In this document: piece by piece, positions 46,701 through 58,559 of the stretch | Position numbering within the stretch: position 1 is the stretch's first letter | Layout of the letters: the number at the start of each line of letters is the position of its first letter | Assembly (NCBI RefSeq): GCF_027579695.1 | Contig: NC_083570.1 | Span: 9,162,793 to 9,226,792, forward strand | Length of the DNA: 64,000 bases | Direction of reading: 5' to 3' | Source of the DNA: Neoarius graeffei | Taxonomy: Eukaryota; Chordata; Actinopteri; Siluriformes; Ariidae | Translations under genes and position numbers: made by a program | The notes under the pieces: model-generated | What the model saw: the letters and a program-made list of their open reading frames with translations, nothing else | Databases searched by the model: none | Told to the model about the DNA's origin: nothing

Positions 46701-47629
46701 TGCAGGTGCATGTGTGTCTGTAGTGGTATTTTTCTTAGTTAATTTTGCTACAGTATTAAAAAGGAATCTAGGATTATTTTGTTATCTTTGATTAGGGTGG
46801 AGAGATACATTGATCTTGCAGCACGAGGAGCTTTTCTATACTTCAGGAAGCTCTCCTTCCATGCTAATTTGAATACGACCAGTTCTACAAGGAATATCAT
46901 CTAATTGTGTAATCTCCTGCTCTCTCTCTCTCTGATATGATGTGTAAGAAACTGAGGGTGTGAGAGAGTGTCAATATGAGGCACTAATGAACTCCTGGTT
47001 TAATTATGATATATAATGATTATGATTATAATAATCATTGTACCCCAGTGTTTAATACACGATAAACTTTATTGCGCAACATCTCTTTTCTTTCAGATTT
47101 CTGTTATCTGACTCTGGATCCCAACACGGCACATGGTTCCCTCCGTCTGTGTGAGAAGGACAGAGCGGTGAGACGCAGTTATAAAGAGAAGCTGTTCCCT
47201 TGTCACCCTGAGAGGTTTACCTCCATCGCTCAGGTGTTGTGTAAGGAGAGTGTGTGTGGACGCAGTTACTGGGAGGTGGAAAGGAGCAGTGAGGGATGTG
47301 TGTATATCTCAGTCTCATATAAAGGGACCAATAAAAAAGAGCAGCCCAGACGGACCATATTTGGGTACAACGATCAGTCGTGGAGTCTGGTGTGTTCTCG
47401 GACTCCTCTTCATTTCTATCACAACAACATTAAGACCGAGTTCGGAGTTCCGTCACCTTCCAGAATAGGAGTGTATGTGGATCACAGTGCAGGAACTCTG
47501 TCCTTCTACAGTGTCTCTGACAGGATGAAGCTCCTCCACAGAGTCCACACCACATTCACTCAGCCTCTATACGCTGGGTTTACTCTGTGGGCTCCTGAAT
47601 CAGTTGTCAGGTTTTCTGATCCACAATAA
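42113..47629 (+). CDS. TRIM-C: RING / coiled-coil / PRY-SPRY protein lacking B-boxes (453 aa)
   Basis: Exons 42113-42424, 42753-42854, 42995-43228, 43306-43432, 43665-43718 and 47097-47629 join to 1362 nt in frame and match TRIM-A exon by exon. The RING residues (C15 to C57 set) are all present. Seven coding differences from TRIM-A were found by eye; four change the protein (Q to E and K to T near the RING-linker, Y to C and E to K in the SPRY). The B-boxes are missing as in TRIM-A. The last intron lacks the Tc1 seen in TRIM-A. Both copies are open, so both may be expressed. Function is inferred from family: an E3 ligase whose SPRY domain selects the target. Confidence 0.85.
42963..42986. repeat. 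(GT)n microsatellite before TRIM-C exon 3
   Basis: About 12 GT units, against about 21 in TRIM-A at the same place. Confidence 0.9.
43731..43796. repeat. (CT)n(AC)n microsatellite after TRIM-C exon 5
   Basis: A shorter allele-like form of the tract at 4699-4781. Confidence 0.9.
43996..46915 (-). mobile_element. L2-type LINE remnant in TRIM-C intron 5
   Basis: Matches 4981-7900 with the same broken frames ([13 protein letters not shown] at 46010-46264, [13 protein letters not shown] at 45707-45952, [14 protein letters not shown] at 45358-45714). Shared damage shows that it was already dead before the duplication. Confidence 0.75.
44086..44388 (-). mobile_element. tRNA-derived SINE in the L2 (copy C)
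   Basis: Flanked by atgagctaat at 44076-44085 and 44389-44398. It is 12 bases longer than the copy A element through a local gggtgaaaggtt-type insertion near 44151-44162. Confidence 0.85.
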
Positions 47630-47840
47630 TGGATCATTAATGTATAGTATCCTGTACTGAGTGCTGCGGAGTTCTGGTCTGAAGGTGTTGATTAATTCCC
47701 TATAACAGCAGCTCTGACAGTAGTACAGCTGCAAATCATTAGTGTTTCTATAGTAACAGCTCGTGTGTGTTTCTCACAAGCATTCCACCTAAAATACTCT
47801 CTTACTGCCACTCGACATGAACATGGTGGTCTCTGAAAGA

Positions 47841-49445
47841 CTATTCAGGCATCTGCCCAGGAGGTTGTGCCAGTTTTAGGGCTTGAGCAGTTTTTCGTCT
47901 CTTGTGTCTCTCATCCTCTGATTTCCGTCTATTGGATTCAAAGGTCTCAACTCCATTGCAGACCACACGCCTCCAGAGCAGTCTATCAGTTGGTGCTGTA
48001 GCCCAATCAATAATCCCACACTCTTTAAAAGTTCTTTTTAGGGCATCCTTGTATCTCTTCTTAGGAGCACCAATGCTTCTCATTCCTGTGGATCGCTGAC
48101 TGAAGAAAAGCTGTTTTGGAAGTTGTTTTGCATCCATTTTAACAACATGTCCATACCACCTCAGCCTATTTTGCTGAAGCATAGCCTCGATGCTTGTTAA
48201 GGAGGCTCTATCAAGAATTGCAGCATTGGTAACACGATCATACCATTGGGCGTTCATGATTGATCGTACCGTAGGCATCTTCAGTGAAATTTCTCAAGTT
48301 GTTTTACTTGATATTGGTACGTAGTCCATGTTTTTGACCCATACAGGAGCGTTGGTATTATAGTGGCATTATAGACTCTTATTTTAGTTTTCAACTCAAG
48401 TTCGTGATGATCAAAATCATGCTTACGTAGCTTGCCAAAAGCTGTTGCTCCAGCACTGATGTTGTTATTAATTTCATGGTCAAGAGAAATATCACCTGAC
48501 ACATAGCTGATGAGATATTTAAAGTGTGGGACTACCTTAAGAACAGTTCCATCCACAGAAATTTCAGGTTGGGTGGTGATTGGGATGGAGGTGTCAGAGG
48601 CAGGTCGACACACAACCTCTGTTTTAGTGCAGTTCAGTGATAGCGTGAGTCTTTTGTAGGCTTCTGCAAAGGCATCTGTGATTCTCTGCAAGCCAGCTTC
48701 TGAGTATGAACAGAGCGCAGCATCATCAGCATACTGAAGTTCCACAACTGAGGCTGTAGACACCTTACATTTAGCATGCAAATGATGTAGGTTGTACCAT
48801 TGTATTGATAAACTATCTGTATTCCATGATAAGAAGAACAACAACTTTATTCATCACATGTACACTTGTGAAATTCCTCTCTGCATTTAACCCATCTGAA
48901 GTAGTGAACGCACATGTGAGCAATGAGCACAAACATGTACTCAGAGCAGTGGGCAGCCGTGCTACAGCAGCCAGGGAGCAGTTAGGGGTTAGGTGCCTCG
49001 CTCAAGAGCACCTCAGCCTAAGGGCACCCCATGTTAACCTAACGACATGCCTTTGGGCTCTGGTGGAAACCAGAGCACCTGGAGGAAACCCACGCAGACT
49101 CCACACAGAAAGGCCCCCGTCAGCCACTGGGCTCAAACCCAGAACCTTCTTGCTGTGAGGGGACAGTGCTAACCACTACACCACCGTGCTGCCCAGATTA
49201 TGCAGATTCGGCTTGGCTACATGCAGGACAGCACCTGTGAAGAGAGCAAACAATGTAGTGGCTACACAGCTTTGTTTTACACCAACTTTCACAGGAAAAG
49301 GTTCCAGTTCTTCATCTTCACAGAGAACAGAAACAGTCATCCCATCATGGAGAAGACGAATCATTGTGATCAGTTTACTGGGCACCAGGAAATCTCCAAA
49401 GAACCTCTCTATTCACTGAGAGCAAGAGATACGAAGAAATACTGA
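47841..49445 (-). mobile_element. RTE-like LINE remnant (copy C)
   Basis: The same reverse-transcriptase fragments as at 10362-13373, but with the middle uninterrupted by the hAT. The frame 48844-48281 runs from LSWNTDSLSIQWYNLHHLHA through ELQYADDAALCSYSEAGLQ to LLYGSKTWTTYQYQVKQLEK. A SINE (48832-49195) still separates the upstream fragment LITMIRLLHDGMTVSVL (49385-49176). Confidence 0.75.
48832..49195 (-). mobile_element. tRNA-derived SINE inside the RTE LINE (copy C)
   Basis: The uninterrupted form of the SINE at 12322-13122, with the head at the right (gtagtggttagcactgtcc) and the tail at the left (tgaataaagttgttgttc). Confidence 0.75.
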
Positions 49446-51765
49446 ATAACGTAGAGCTCCAGCATCATGAAGCTGAGAAATTTACTGGACTTATTGTCTT
49501 TTTTTATTTAACGAGACTAAAAAGCTGCTGTTCCATTAAACCCAGTTACAGTATGACACACAGCAGGGACCGAATAAACCATTCATCTCATCATGAATCT
49601 ATATTGTTGATTATATTTATGATAAGACAAGTTTTCAGTCTGTTCTGATGTGAGTTCAGCAAAAATATTGAAAATGGTTCATTTCTTCTAGCGTCACGTG
49701 TCCATGAGCATCCTCTAGTGGTCAGAAATGATAAGACAAGTTTAAATTGCAGTCATTTAAATTTAATGAATAAATCACTCAATTTTTCATTTTCTGAAAA
49801 TTTATAAAGAAATAAATGGCTAAAGTGAGATAAAGGAATTCTTTAAAGTGAATTTGATTTTATTGTCGCCTACACATGAATGTTAAATGGTAAATGTGGC
49901 CAGAGATCGATTTCTGTACTTCAATAGAAAGTATCATGTATGTCATTTATGTTCTTTTCCCATTTTGTCCTTTCTTTCTGTCCATGAAGTGTATGCGGTG
50001 AAATCACATTTTAAAATCAGAACTCCAGATAGAATTCTATAATATGCGAATACAATCGAGTTGTTATTTGGAGGCTCAGTTTTACAGAGTAGCACCACAT
50101 CACTGAAACACAACAAAACAAAACAAAAAAAAACCCAGCAGCCTTTCAACATCAATTCTGTATCTTCACTAAAAGACACACAAGAGGATTTACAGCAGGA
50201 CCGTGTCTTACTACAAGCACTAAAAACTACCACATTGTGTTCATTAAGGATGGAAATAAAGCAGAAATATTTCACTGTCATCTGCACTTCAGTGTCATTT
50301 GTTCTGCTGAAATATTTTCCTCATTCTGTCAGTTTGGAATTTAGTGAGGAGTGAAAATGAATCGAAATAAATGACTTTATTACCACAAGGGGAGTCAAAA
50401 CCTGATTTGATTTATTTTGCATTGTTTATTGCTAATAGAAGTCCCAGTTTCTCATGAACAGATTGTTGAGATGGAAATGAAGTTGGTAGATGAATATGTT
50501 TGAGATCAGAGATCCTGAGTCGCCTCAGTCAGTCATTAGATGTGTCTTTGAGAAGGAGGAGAACACTGGAGAACCAGGAGGAAACCCACACTGACACGGG
50601 TCATTTTACCTTTGGGTCATTTTAACATTGTTAACAGACTGAAATGAATCTCCTGAAAGGCAGAAGAAAGAAATCTGCTAGTAGTGTTAACACAAGACTT
50701 TATCTAATCCCAGTCAGTGCAGGGTTCAAACCCCATCCACCAGAAATATCATTAAAATCAAAGGGAAAGGCAGAGACAAGGCGAGATCATCAACAGGAGA
50801 TCTATCCAGAATAAACACGGCTCACAACTGAGGAGATTTACGAACACACTGGAAGGGTTCACAGTTACTGTAGGATCTATGTGCATTTTATAACAACAGA
50901 CAGGAAATGAGTGGAGGAAGTGAAGTGATTCAAAATGTGTAAAGGCGCCCTCTGGTGGTCTGGAGGAGAAATGTCCAGGTTAAATATTAGTGTTCATCCA
51001 CGTTTCTTTTATTTTTATTTGTGAACACACAGGCCTAAAATAATTTCACTTCAATGAGCTGTTACTATAGAAACAAGAACGTATTAGAGCAAGCCCATTA
51101 ATATAAACCTGCACTACTGTCAGAGCTGCTTTTATAGAAAATTAATCAACACCTTCTGACCAATCAGAATAGACAACTGGAACAGAATTGTTTTTTTTTT
51201 TGGTTTATTTGATTGAAAATTAAAAGGATTTAAAAAAAAAGTTTTTCCAACAATCATGTTGAGAATCTAAATCAGGAGTCAGACCACAGACAGGTCCAGT
51301 TCACAGAGACAGATTTATCATCATTATTCACACAGACAATATATGACAACATTAAAAGAGGTGTTTTAGGGAGGAAAAAAAGTCAGTTGTAGGTTTACAG
51401 TGATTTTCACAAACACATATTTAAGACACTGTAGTTATTTCCCACAGATTAAATAATCTAAAAATATCCATCCAAAGTGGAGAAAACCCCCGTTGCGTAT
51501 CAATACAGCGGCTTGCTGACATCCTGACCTCAGTATTAAAAGCTTCTGTCTGAAAATGAGTTCAGCACAGAAACTCCATCACTGGGGGAAACTTTATTCC
51601 CCTGTGCTCTTATCTTTTATTCTGCAAAGCTTTGATTGTAATATTTGCATGGATTAAAGCAAAAAAAAAAATATTTCACTGAAAATTTACGGGGGCGTTA
51701 TGGGTGGATTTCGATGAAATTCTGAGAATGGTTAACTTAGAACTGATAACTTTATTATCAATTAA
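49446..51765. other. Intergenic flank of TRIM-C; no gene recognised
   Basis: Collinear with 13374-15688. AT-rich, with short homopolymers. No coding or RNA feature could be supported. Confidence 0.5.
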
Positions 51766-52199
51766 TTAATGGATTAATATATTCAATTTATTGTTGAGTG
51801 ATTCTTCACCATTGTTTGTTTTTGAGATAAAAGCACAGACACGTATTTTCTGTGCACAGACACGATCAGCCATAGATGGACTGACCTCCGTTGAGGTGAG
51901 ATTTGCTCCTGGTAAAGAAGAGGTGTGCTGAAGACCCCTTACATTGGCCTTGTGGCTGGCTTCCAGTTGATGGCGCGACAGCACTTTCTTTCTCTTGCTT
52001 CCGTATATTATTTTTTTGTGGCAAACCGCACAAATGTTTAGTTTTTTTGCACCATGAACTAAATGGCTTTCCGTTTTCACCTATTTCGTACAGCCAAGCC
52101 CACCTCCACTTGTTTTTTACATCTTTATCGATGGCAGACACATCAGTGCCTTCTTTCATGCAAAGCGCATCCATGCTGCCGAAACCGGAAGCAGAATGA
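51766..52199 (-). pseudogene. BED-like zinc-finger ORF remnant (copy C)
   Basis: Counterpart of 15689-16122. The frame with DVSAIDKDVKNKWRWAWLYE (52174 down) and the frame with LNICAVCHKKIIYGS (52080 down) overlap but do not join, as in copy A. Confidence 0.5.
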
Positions 52200-52723
52200 C
52201 ATGCTCCTCTATGCTTGACGTCAATATAGAAAAAAGTTTGGATCTTCGCTTAAATTAAAATTGGGGTTTGACCTTACTTTGTGTTGAATACGACTTCAAA
52301 AACAATTCAAGATTTTATTAAGAGAAATATTGTGGCCAACACGAGTGTGAAGTTACCTAAAAGATGGCGTGAAGTTGGCTGCTATCTACTTTGCGTTCGT
52401 TCTCATTTTCCTCCATCATTTCATAGGCCAGAAACAGATGTTTTGACGTAATTTAACTTAGTAGGCTATGATTATTATTTAACCGTAGTCTTCTAGACAT
52501 TTTGACTGTTTGGGGCATTGAACGCTGGTGTATGATTTTCAGGGAATAAAGTTTAGCACATGTCGGAACATCATTGCGCTTGCAGCCTCCAACGCCTCAA
52601 ACGTCCTTTAAATTGTGATATAACGTAGGCTATAAGGCACGGTTCTAACATACCTTACACACTGGCCTAACGAAAATAATAATTGTTGGGGCATCTGCTG
52701 ATTTGTTAGCTATAAATTTAGGT

Positions 52724-53104
52724 CTGGGCGGCACGGTGGTGTAGTGGTTAGCGCTGTCGCCTCACAGCAAGAAGGTCCTGGGTTCGAGCCCCGGGGCCGG
52801 CGAGGGCCTTTCTGTGTGGAGTTTGCATGTTCTCCCCGTGGGTTTCCTCCGGGTGCTCCGGTTTCCCCCACAGTCCAAAGATATGCAGGTGAGGTTAACT
52901 GGTGACTCTAAATTGACCGTAGGTGTGAATGTGAGCGTGAATGGTTGTCTGTGTCTATGTGTCAGCCCTGTGATGACCTGATGACTTGTCCAGGGTGTAC
53001 CCCGCCTTTCGCCCGTAGTCAGCTGGGATAGGCTCCAGCTTGCCTGCGACCCTGTAGAACAGGATAAAGCGGCTAGAGATAATGAGATGAATGAATGAGA
53101 TAGA
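52724..53104 (+). mobile_element. tRNA-derived SINE at the right breakpoint of copy C
   Basis: The left flank holds aaatttaggt (52714-52723) as in copy A, but the right flank does not repeat it and instead runs into the Tx1 LINE. The body differs from the copy A SINE at several sites and lacks 8 bases (tccgcgtg-like) near 52840. This suggests a hybrid SINE formed by recombination. Confidence 0.8.
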
Positions 53105-56100
53105 TAACACCCAAAATAAAACAATTGTTTGTAAATCCAACCTTAAAAGCTCTAAATATCAACTGTAAACGAAAAAGCAAAGAGCCAAGTCTTTCACATT
53201 CCACAAAACAATGAAAAACAGTTTCTCTTTCTGCACAAAAAGGACACTTATCAACAGCTGGGTTTATGACAGAAACAAAGGAGTTAACAGCTACTATGCC
53301 TTGTAAGATTTTCCACTGCAAATCAGTAAATTTTTTTGTTAATGGTGGTTTGTATAAAGCTCTCCATGCAGGTTTAATATCGTCATCGAGTTCAAATTTC
53401 ATTCGCCATGATGTGTCAACTCTTGCATTCAACTTTTGCTTATTTAAGACCTTAACACAGGTTTTATAAAAAAAACCTTCCCATCTGTTAATTTTAGGTT
53501 AAGTTCAGTTGCCTCTAGGAAGGCACCCACACAGTCTGCATACTCAGGAGTGATATTCAACGTTGGAAAAAGCTCTTCATCTTCAGAAATCAATACATCA
53601 TTATGAAGAGACTGTAACAGAGCTTTTTCTCCTTCTGTTAAAGTACCCTTGACCTTGTTTAACAATTGCGTAACAATACGCAAAGACCTTATTCCTAGAA
53701 TTGCTGACAGATTTTCTGCATTATGTAAAGTTGGGCCAGCCACAATCACAAGGTCTCTTAACGTTTTGACACCCTTATTGCTTAGAATGTTATCCAAAGA
53801 GGGTATCACTCCTGCTGATGCATCCAAACGTGCCCCTCCAATTAAAGGCTCTTGCAAAAGCCAGCAAAGAGAGGAAGAGGTTTCCCTCTGCATTTTAAAC
53901 AAAGAAAGCACTTTAAAAAGTCCACAATAAAAACAAGGTAGTCTCTGGGTAAATAGTGTTTTCGGATCCATTAAAAATAGAGAAAGATCCAGGCCCAAAC
54001 CTCCTAGCCTCCTCAATAGAGTGCAAGCAAGAGGTCTCCACACCAGGTCATTTGATCCATAGAGAAGTCTTTGTAGAAACTGGAGGCGGAAAGCAGCAAC
54101 TCTGCTTGCCAGATGAACTAGGCCTTCCCCACCTTCTTCTTTTGGCAAGAACAAGACACTTTGGGGTACCCAATGTAACTTATCCCAGAAGAAGTCTACA
54201 ATTAATGACTGGATGTTTGAAAGCAAACCTGGGGGAGGGTCAATGCACATCAGACGGTGCCATAAAGATGATGCCACCAAATTGTTACAAATCAATATTC
54301 GCCCCCTATAAGACATTCGCGGGAGTAACCAAGACCACCTACCAAGGCGCCCTTTAACTTTTTCAATCACACCATCCCAGTTTTTCATTTGAACTTGTTT
54401 ATCTCCTAGGAATACCCCGAGATATTTAAAGCCTCCTCTAACCACACTCAACCCTTGAGGGAAAGTTAACATTTTCCCCTTATCCCATTTGCCTATTAAT
54501 AGGGCTTCACTTTTGCTCCAATTAACTTTTGCTGAAGAAATCTTTCCAAAATCTAAAACACAGTCTTAATAAGATGTTCAATATCTTTTTGACTTTTTAC
54601 AATAACGACTACATCATCGGCAGAGGCAGATATTAACAGTTTAAAATCAGAGCGTGGTACAGTAAAACCAGAAATAAGCGTCCTAAGTTTGTGTAAAAGG
54701 GGCTCAATTGCTAAGGAATATAACATTCCTGAAAGAGCACAGCCCTGCCTTACACCCCTTAGAACCTTAAATGGAGGGCATAGACCACCATTAATTTTCA
54801 ATATACTCTCAGTGTCACAATACAGTACTTTGATCTTATCTATAAATACTGGGCTAAAACCAAAGGCTGCAAGGGTTTTCCATAAATATTCATGTTCAAC
54901 TCGATCAAACGCTTTTTCTTGATCTAAAGAGATTAAACCAGCATCCAAATTCAGCACTTTTGACAGTTCCAAAAAATCACGAACCAGAGTAATATTGTCA
55001 AAAATGCATCCGTTTGGTACACAATAGGCTTGATCAACATGGATTACCTCTCCAATCACCTTCCTTAATCTATTAGATAGGCTTTTTGAAAGCAGTTTAT
55101 AATCACAGCACAGCTGTGCAACAGACCTCCAGTTCCTAATGTCCTGCAGGTTGCCTTTCTTTGGAAGCAGAGTTAAAACAGCTCATTTACAGCTCTTGGG
55201 TAGCTGTCCTTTATCAATGCTATCATTTAATACTTCTAGCAGGTCTTCTCCAAGATCAGGCCAGAAGCATCTGTAGAACTCTACGGGCAACCCATCAACA
55301 CCAGGCGCCTTCCCACAATCCATGCTCTGGAGTGCACTAGTTAATTCATCCAAAGAAAATGCAGCCTCTAAGTCATTAACAGATTCCTCTGGAATCTTTG
55401 GAAGATTTTCAAAAAAATCATTTTCCATGACAGGCTTTTCAGTGTACTCACTGGTATAGAGGCTGGCATAGAAACTGACTGCAATTTTCCAAATTTCTGC
55501 TGGGTCTTCTGAAAGACTACCAGACTCTGAAAGGAGGGCATGCATACATTTTGCCTGCCCATTTTCCCGCTCCAAACCAAGAAACAATTGGGATGGTGCA
55601 TCCATTTGAGCCACATTTTGATATCGGGATCGCACCAAGGCACCTTGTGTTCTTACATCAAGCAAATCAGCCAGAGCCACTTTTTTGTTTTTGCCACCTC
55701 AATATGTGCAGAATCTCCTGCTAATTCAGTTATATCTTGAAGTTCTACTACGGTATTTCACATTCAAGTCTGGTCATAGGTCTAATAATATCATTTGTGA
55801 TGCTGGAAGTATATTGTTGACACAGCTGTTTAATCTGAACTTTCCCAAAATCCCACCATTGCAGTAAGGATTTAAAAGAGGGCTTGGTCTCTCTAAAATT
55901 AGGCCAGAAAAAAAGAAAAACATCTTTAAAATGTGCATCACTCAACAAAGATGTATTAAAGTGCCAATATGCACTCATAGGCTTTATGTACTTTATACCT
56001 ATTACACTTTGCACCATACTATGATCAGACAACATAACAGGGAAGATTTTACAACTTCGGAAAACATTAACATGATGCTTGAACGTATAAACTCTATCAA

Positions 56101-56700
56101 GCCTGGCCATGGACAAAAAGTTATCCCTGGCGTGTACCCATGTATACCGTCTTTGATCATTAAAATTCCTCCAAATATCACTTAAGTCATGCATATTAAT
56201 TAGTTCAATGATTTTCTTGCGTGAAGCACTGTGTGGTTCAGGGTGATTTCTGTCGATATATTTTTCTGTACAATTAAAATCCCCTGATAGAATTAAATAT
56301 TCATCTTTGTTACAATTCTTCAGTGCATTGTGTAATTGGTCTAAAAAGATCATTTGATCAACTCCAGTTGAAGGTGCATAAACACACATGAAAACAAAAA
56401 CACACTTATCAAAGATGGCTCGCACTTTTAAGAGCCTTCCTTCTACTGCGTTCTCAACAGAGTAAGACTGAAGAACAAAGCTTTTAGAGAATAACAATCC
56501 AACTCCTCTACTCACAGATGTTTTATGACTAAGAAAGGTTTTCCCTTCCCACTCTCTGACCCAGTCAACAGCATTTTTATCATTGCTATATGTTTCTTGG
56601 ATAAACATGACATCCACATGCTTTTATTTCATCAACTCAATTTCGTTATCTTCCTAAAATCTCTTGTACCATTGATGTTTAGGGTTGCTATTTTAAAATC
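53105..56700 (-). pseudogene. Tx1-type LINE ORF2: AP endonuclease and reverse transcriptase, broken
   Basis: The endonuclease (about 56690 to 55748) starts ATLNINGTRDF and has FIQETYS, LILSGDFNC, ARLDRVY and LSDHSMV, the expected catalytic motifs. The reverse transcriptase has CGKAPGVDGLPVEFY (about 55310), LISLDQEKAFDRVEHEYLW (about 54935), GVRQGCALSGMLYSLAIEPL and SASADDVVVIV (about 54630), where Ser stands at the usual Tyr or Phe of the xADD box. A C-terminal CPFCAERETVFHCFVEC finger lies at about 53250. Stops or shifts occur near 56618, 55745, 55183, 54550 and 53443. It is non-functional. Confidence 0.85.
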
Positions 56701-56728
56701 ACCCATAAATGAAAGAGAATGAAACTGG

Positions 56729-58478
56729 GCTGCCAACTCTCACGCAATGAGCGTGAGACACACGCATTTGACTGTTTTCACACGCTCACACGCCATACCT
56801 CTGATTTCTCACGCTAGAAAAAAATCTAGTTTATGTATCTGATCTAGGCTACCCATTGCGTCGCGCCAACCACTTGCGATCGATCAGTTACGCCTTACGC
56901 ATGGCTAAACAGGCAGAGAGGCGTTCCCTTCTGTACACACTCCCCTATGGTAGGCGGCGCATCTAATGATGCTGCACTCGCCAGAAGTTGGATAATTGCC
57001 TACCGTCAATTTAGAGGAAGAGGAGGGAGAAGAAGGTGTCTGAGTTGAAGACGGGTGTCTTAGACAGGTTTGTACATATGTACGCCGATGTGTGGTGTTA
57101 CTGGCGTAATTATGAACTTATATAAAGTTTCTTAATCGTTTTAGCCTATAAGTGTTGTGAGAATATTTAATGCCATATCGAGAGCTGTGTACTAGGCATG
57201 CTAAATCATTATAGGCCTACTGCCATGCCACAGCCTCTATCTTCCCCAACAAGCAGCACGGGAGAGCACCTCCTTAGCACACGGTTATTAAGCGCATTTT
57301 TAGTTTGTTTACTGTATGTCATCATACTTTATGACTTTATTTGAAGCCATACTGGAAATGTTGTAAAATAAAGCAAGTAAGAGATAATATTACAAATGCA
57401 AGAAGAGCCATTAGCCACCATACCTATTGTTTATTTACAGGGTATTTATTTTTAATTATTTATGATGTATGTAATTGCTCAGTTAAAGTAAATAAAGCAT
57501 GGTCACCTGTAATATCAAAGAACTTGAACTTGTTGTGAATAATTAAAAAAAAAAGACAGAGAACAATATACTAAGGAGACAGGGTTTCAAAGAGGGCAAG
57601 ACAGCTAGAGAATATTTGTCAGATAACAGGCCCTGACGAGTGCTCTATTACTAATAAGAAACATAGATAAGAAATAAATTAATAAGAAATATATTAATAT
57701 ACCTTATTTAAGTATGACCAAATTTTTTAAGCCCAACTTTGTGTGCACATTCCCACCTATGGCCAAGATTCAGCTTTTTGTGTTTCAATACTGTTCAAAC
57801 TTAATCATTTTAATGTTTCTTGTAGCACATGCACATTTTGCTGACTGTTTAAGCATTTTATTTGTTCTTTTGCTGTTGATATTTTCCCCATGCCCATCTT
57901 CTGCTGAACCCAGTGGTGGGGAAAGCCCTTAAATTCATAATGAATAGTCAGTGAGGGACAATCTTATTTTTGCAACAGTTATTAAAAACTTAACATTTAG
58001 TTTCAATTCAGAAGGTGTTTAGGCTTAGCTGATGTAATATTTTCAAACATAAACTTGGCTTTAAATCTGAAACACAGGTCTATAGGGCTACAGGAACATT
58101 GGCAGTCATCTGTAGTTTTCTAGTGTGGGGGCTTTTAAGCCAAAACTTGGTGCTTTTGTTGGCCACAAGCTGAAAGCCTGGCAAGTCAGGGTGTGTAAGA
58201 ATGTAGGTAATGGCACAGCAGGCCACTCCAAAAATCCACCAGAATGCAGGAACATCTACTAAATCCAAAATCTCCCCCCCCCTTCATTGTCCATCTCCAG
58301 CTGGACGACCCACAGACAAAACACCAGAATGCAGGGGGACAAGTGAATATCAAACTGAATACAAAATTCCCACTTACTGCGTGGTGTGTGGAAAAATTTT
58401 GCCGTTGACCCCCCCCCCCCCAAAAAAAAAAAAAAAAAAATCTCACTCCAAGGAATTTTGAAAAGTTGGCAGCCCTGC
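56729..58478. mobile_element. DNA transposon inserted between LINE ORFs
   Basis: The ends ctgggctgccaact and agttggcagccctgc are inverted repeats. Flanks share atgaaa (56722-56727 and about 58479-58484), an imperfect target duplication. The interior has no intact ORF; near the right end lies a C-run followed by an A-run (58410-58440). Termini resemble those of the 31634-34353 element. Confidence 0.65.
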
Positions 58479-58559
58479 ATGAAATCAAGTAAACAAACAA
58501 AAATAGTAAACACAAAACAATAAATTTACCCTGTCTCATTACCATCATTTTCATCTGCT

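Larger units (their letters stand above)
39648..53100 (+). repeat. Segmental duplication copy C (partner of 612-17021)
   Basis: Collinear with copy A in the same orientation. It runs from ttaaggcaagacgtccatat at 39648 to the SINE tail near 53100. It includes the last three CFAP206 exons, TRIM-C, the L2, both SINE types, the RTE remnant and the BED remnant. It lacks the Tc1, the hAT and the short L2 found in copy A. By eye the last three CFAP206 exons differ at 8 of 560 positions. Confidence 0.95.

Noticed and set aside
53956-54357. Plus-strand open frame of 133 residues
   Set aside because: It is the antisense shadow of the LINE reverse transcriptase.
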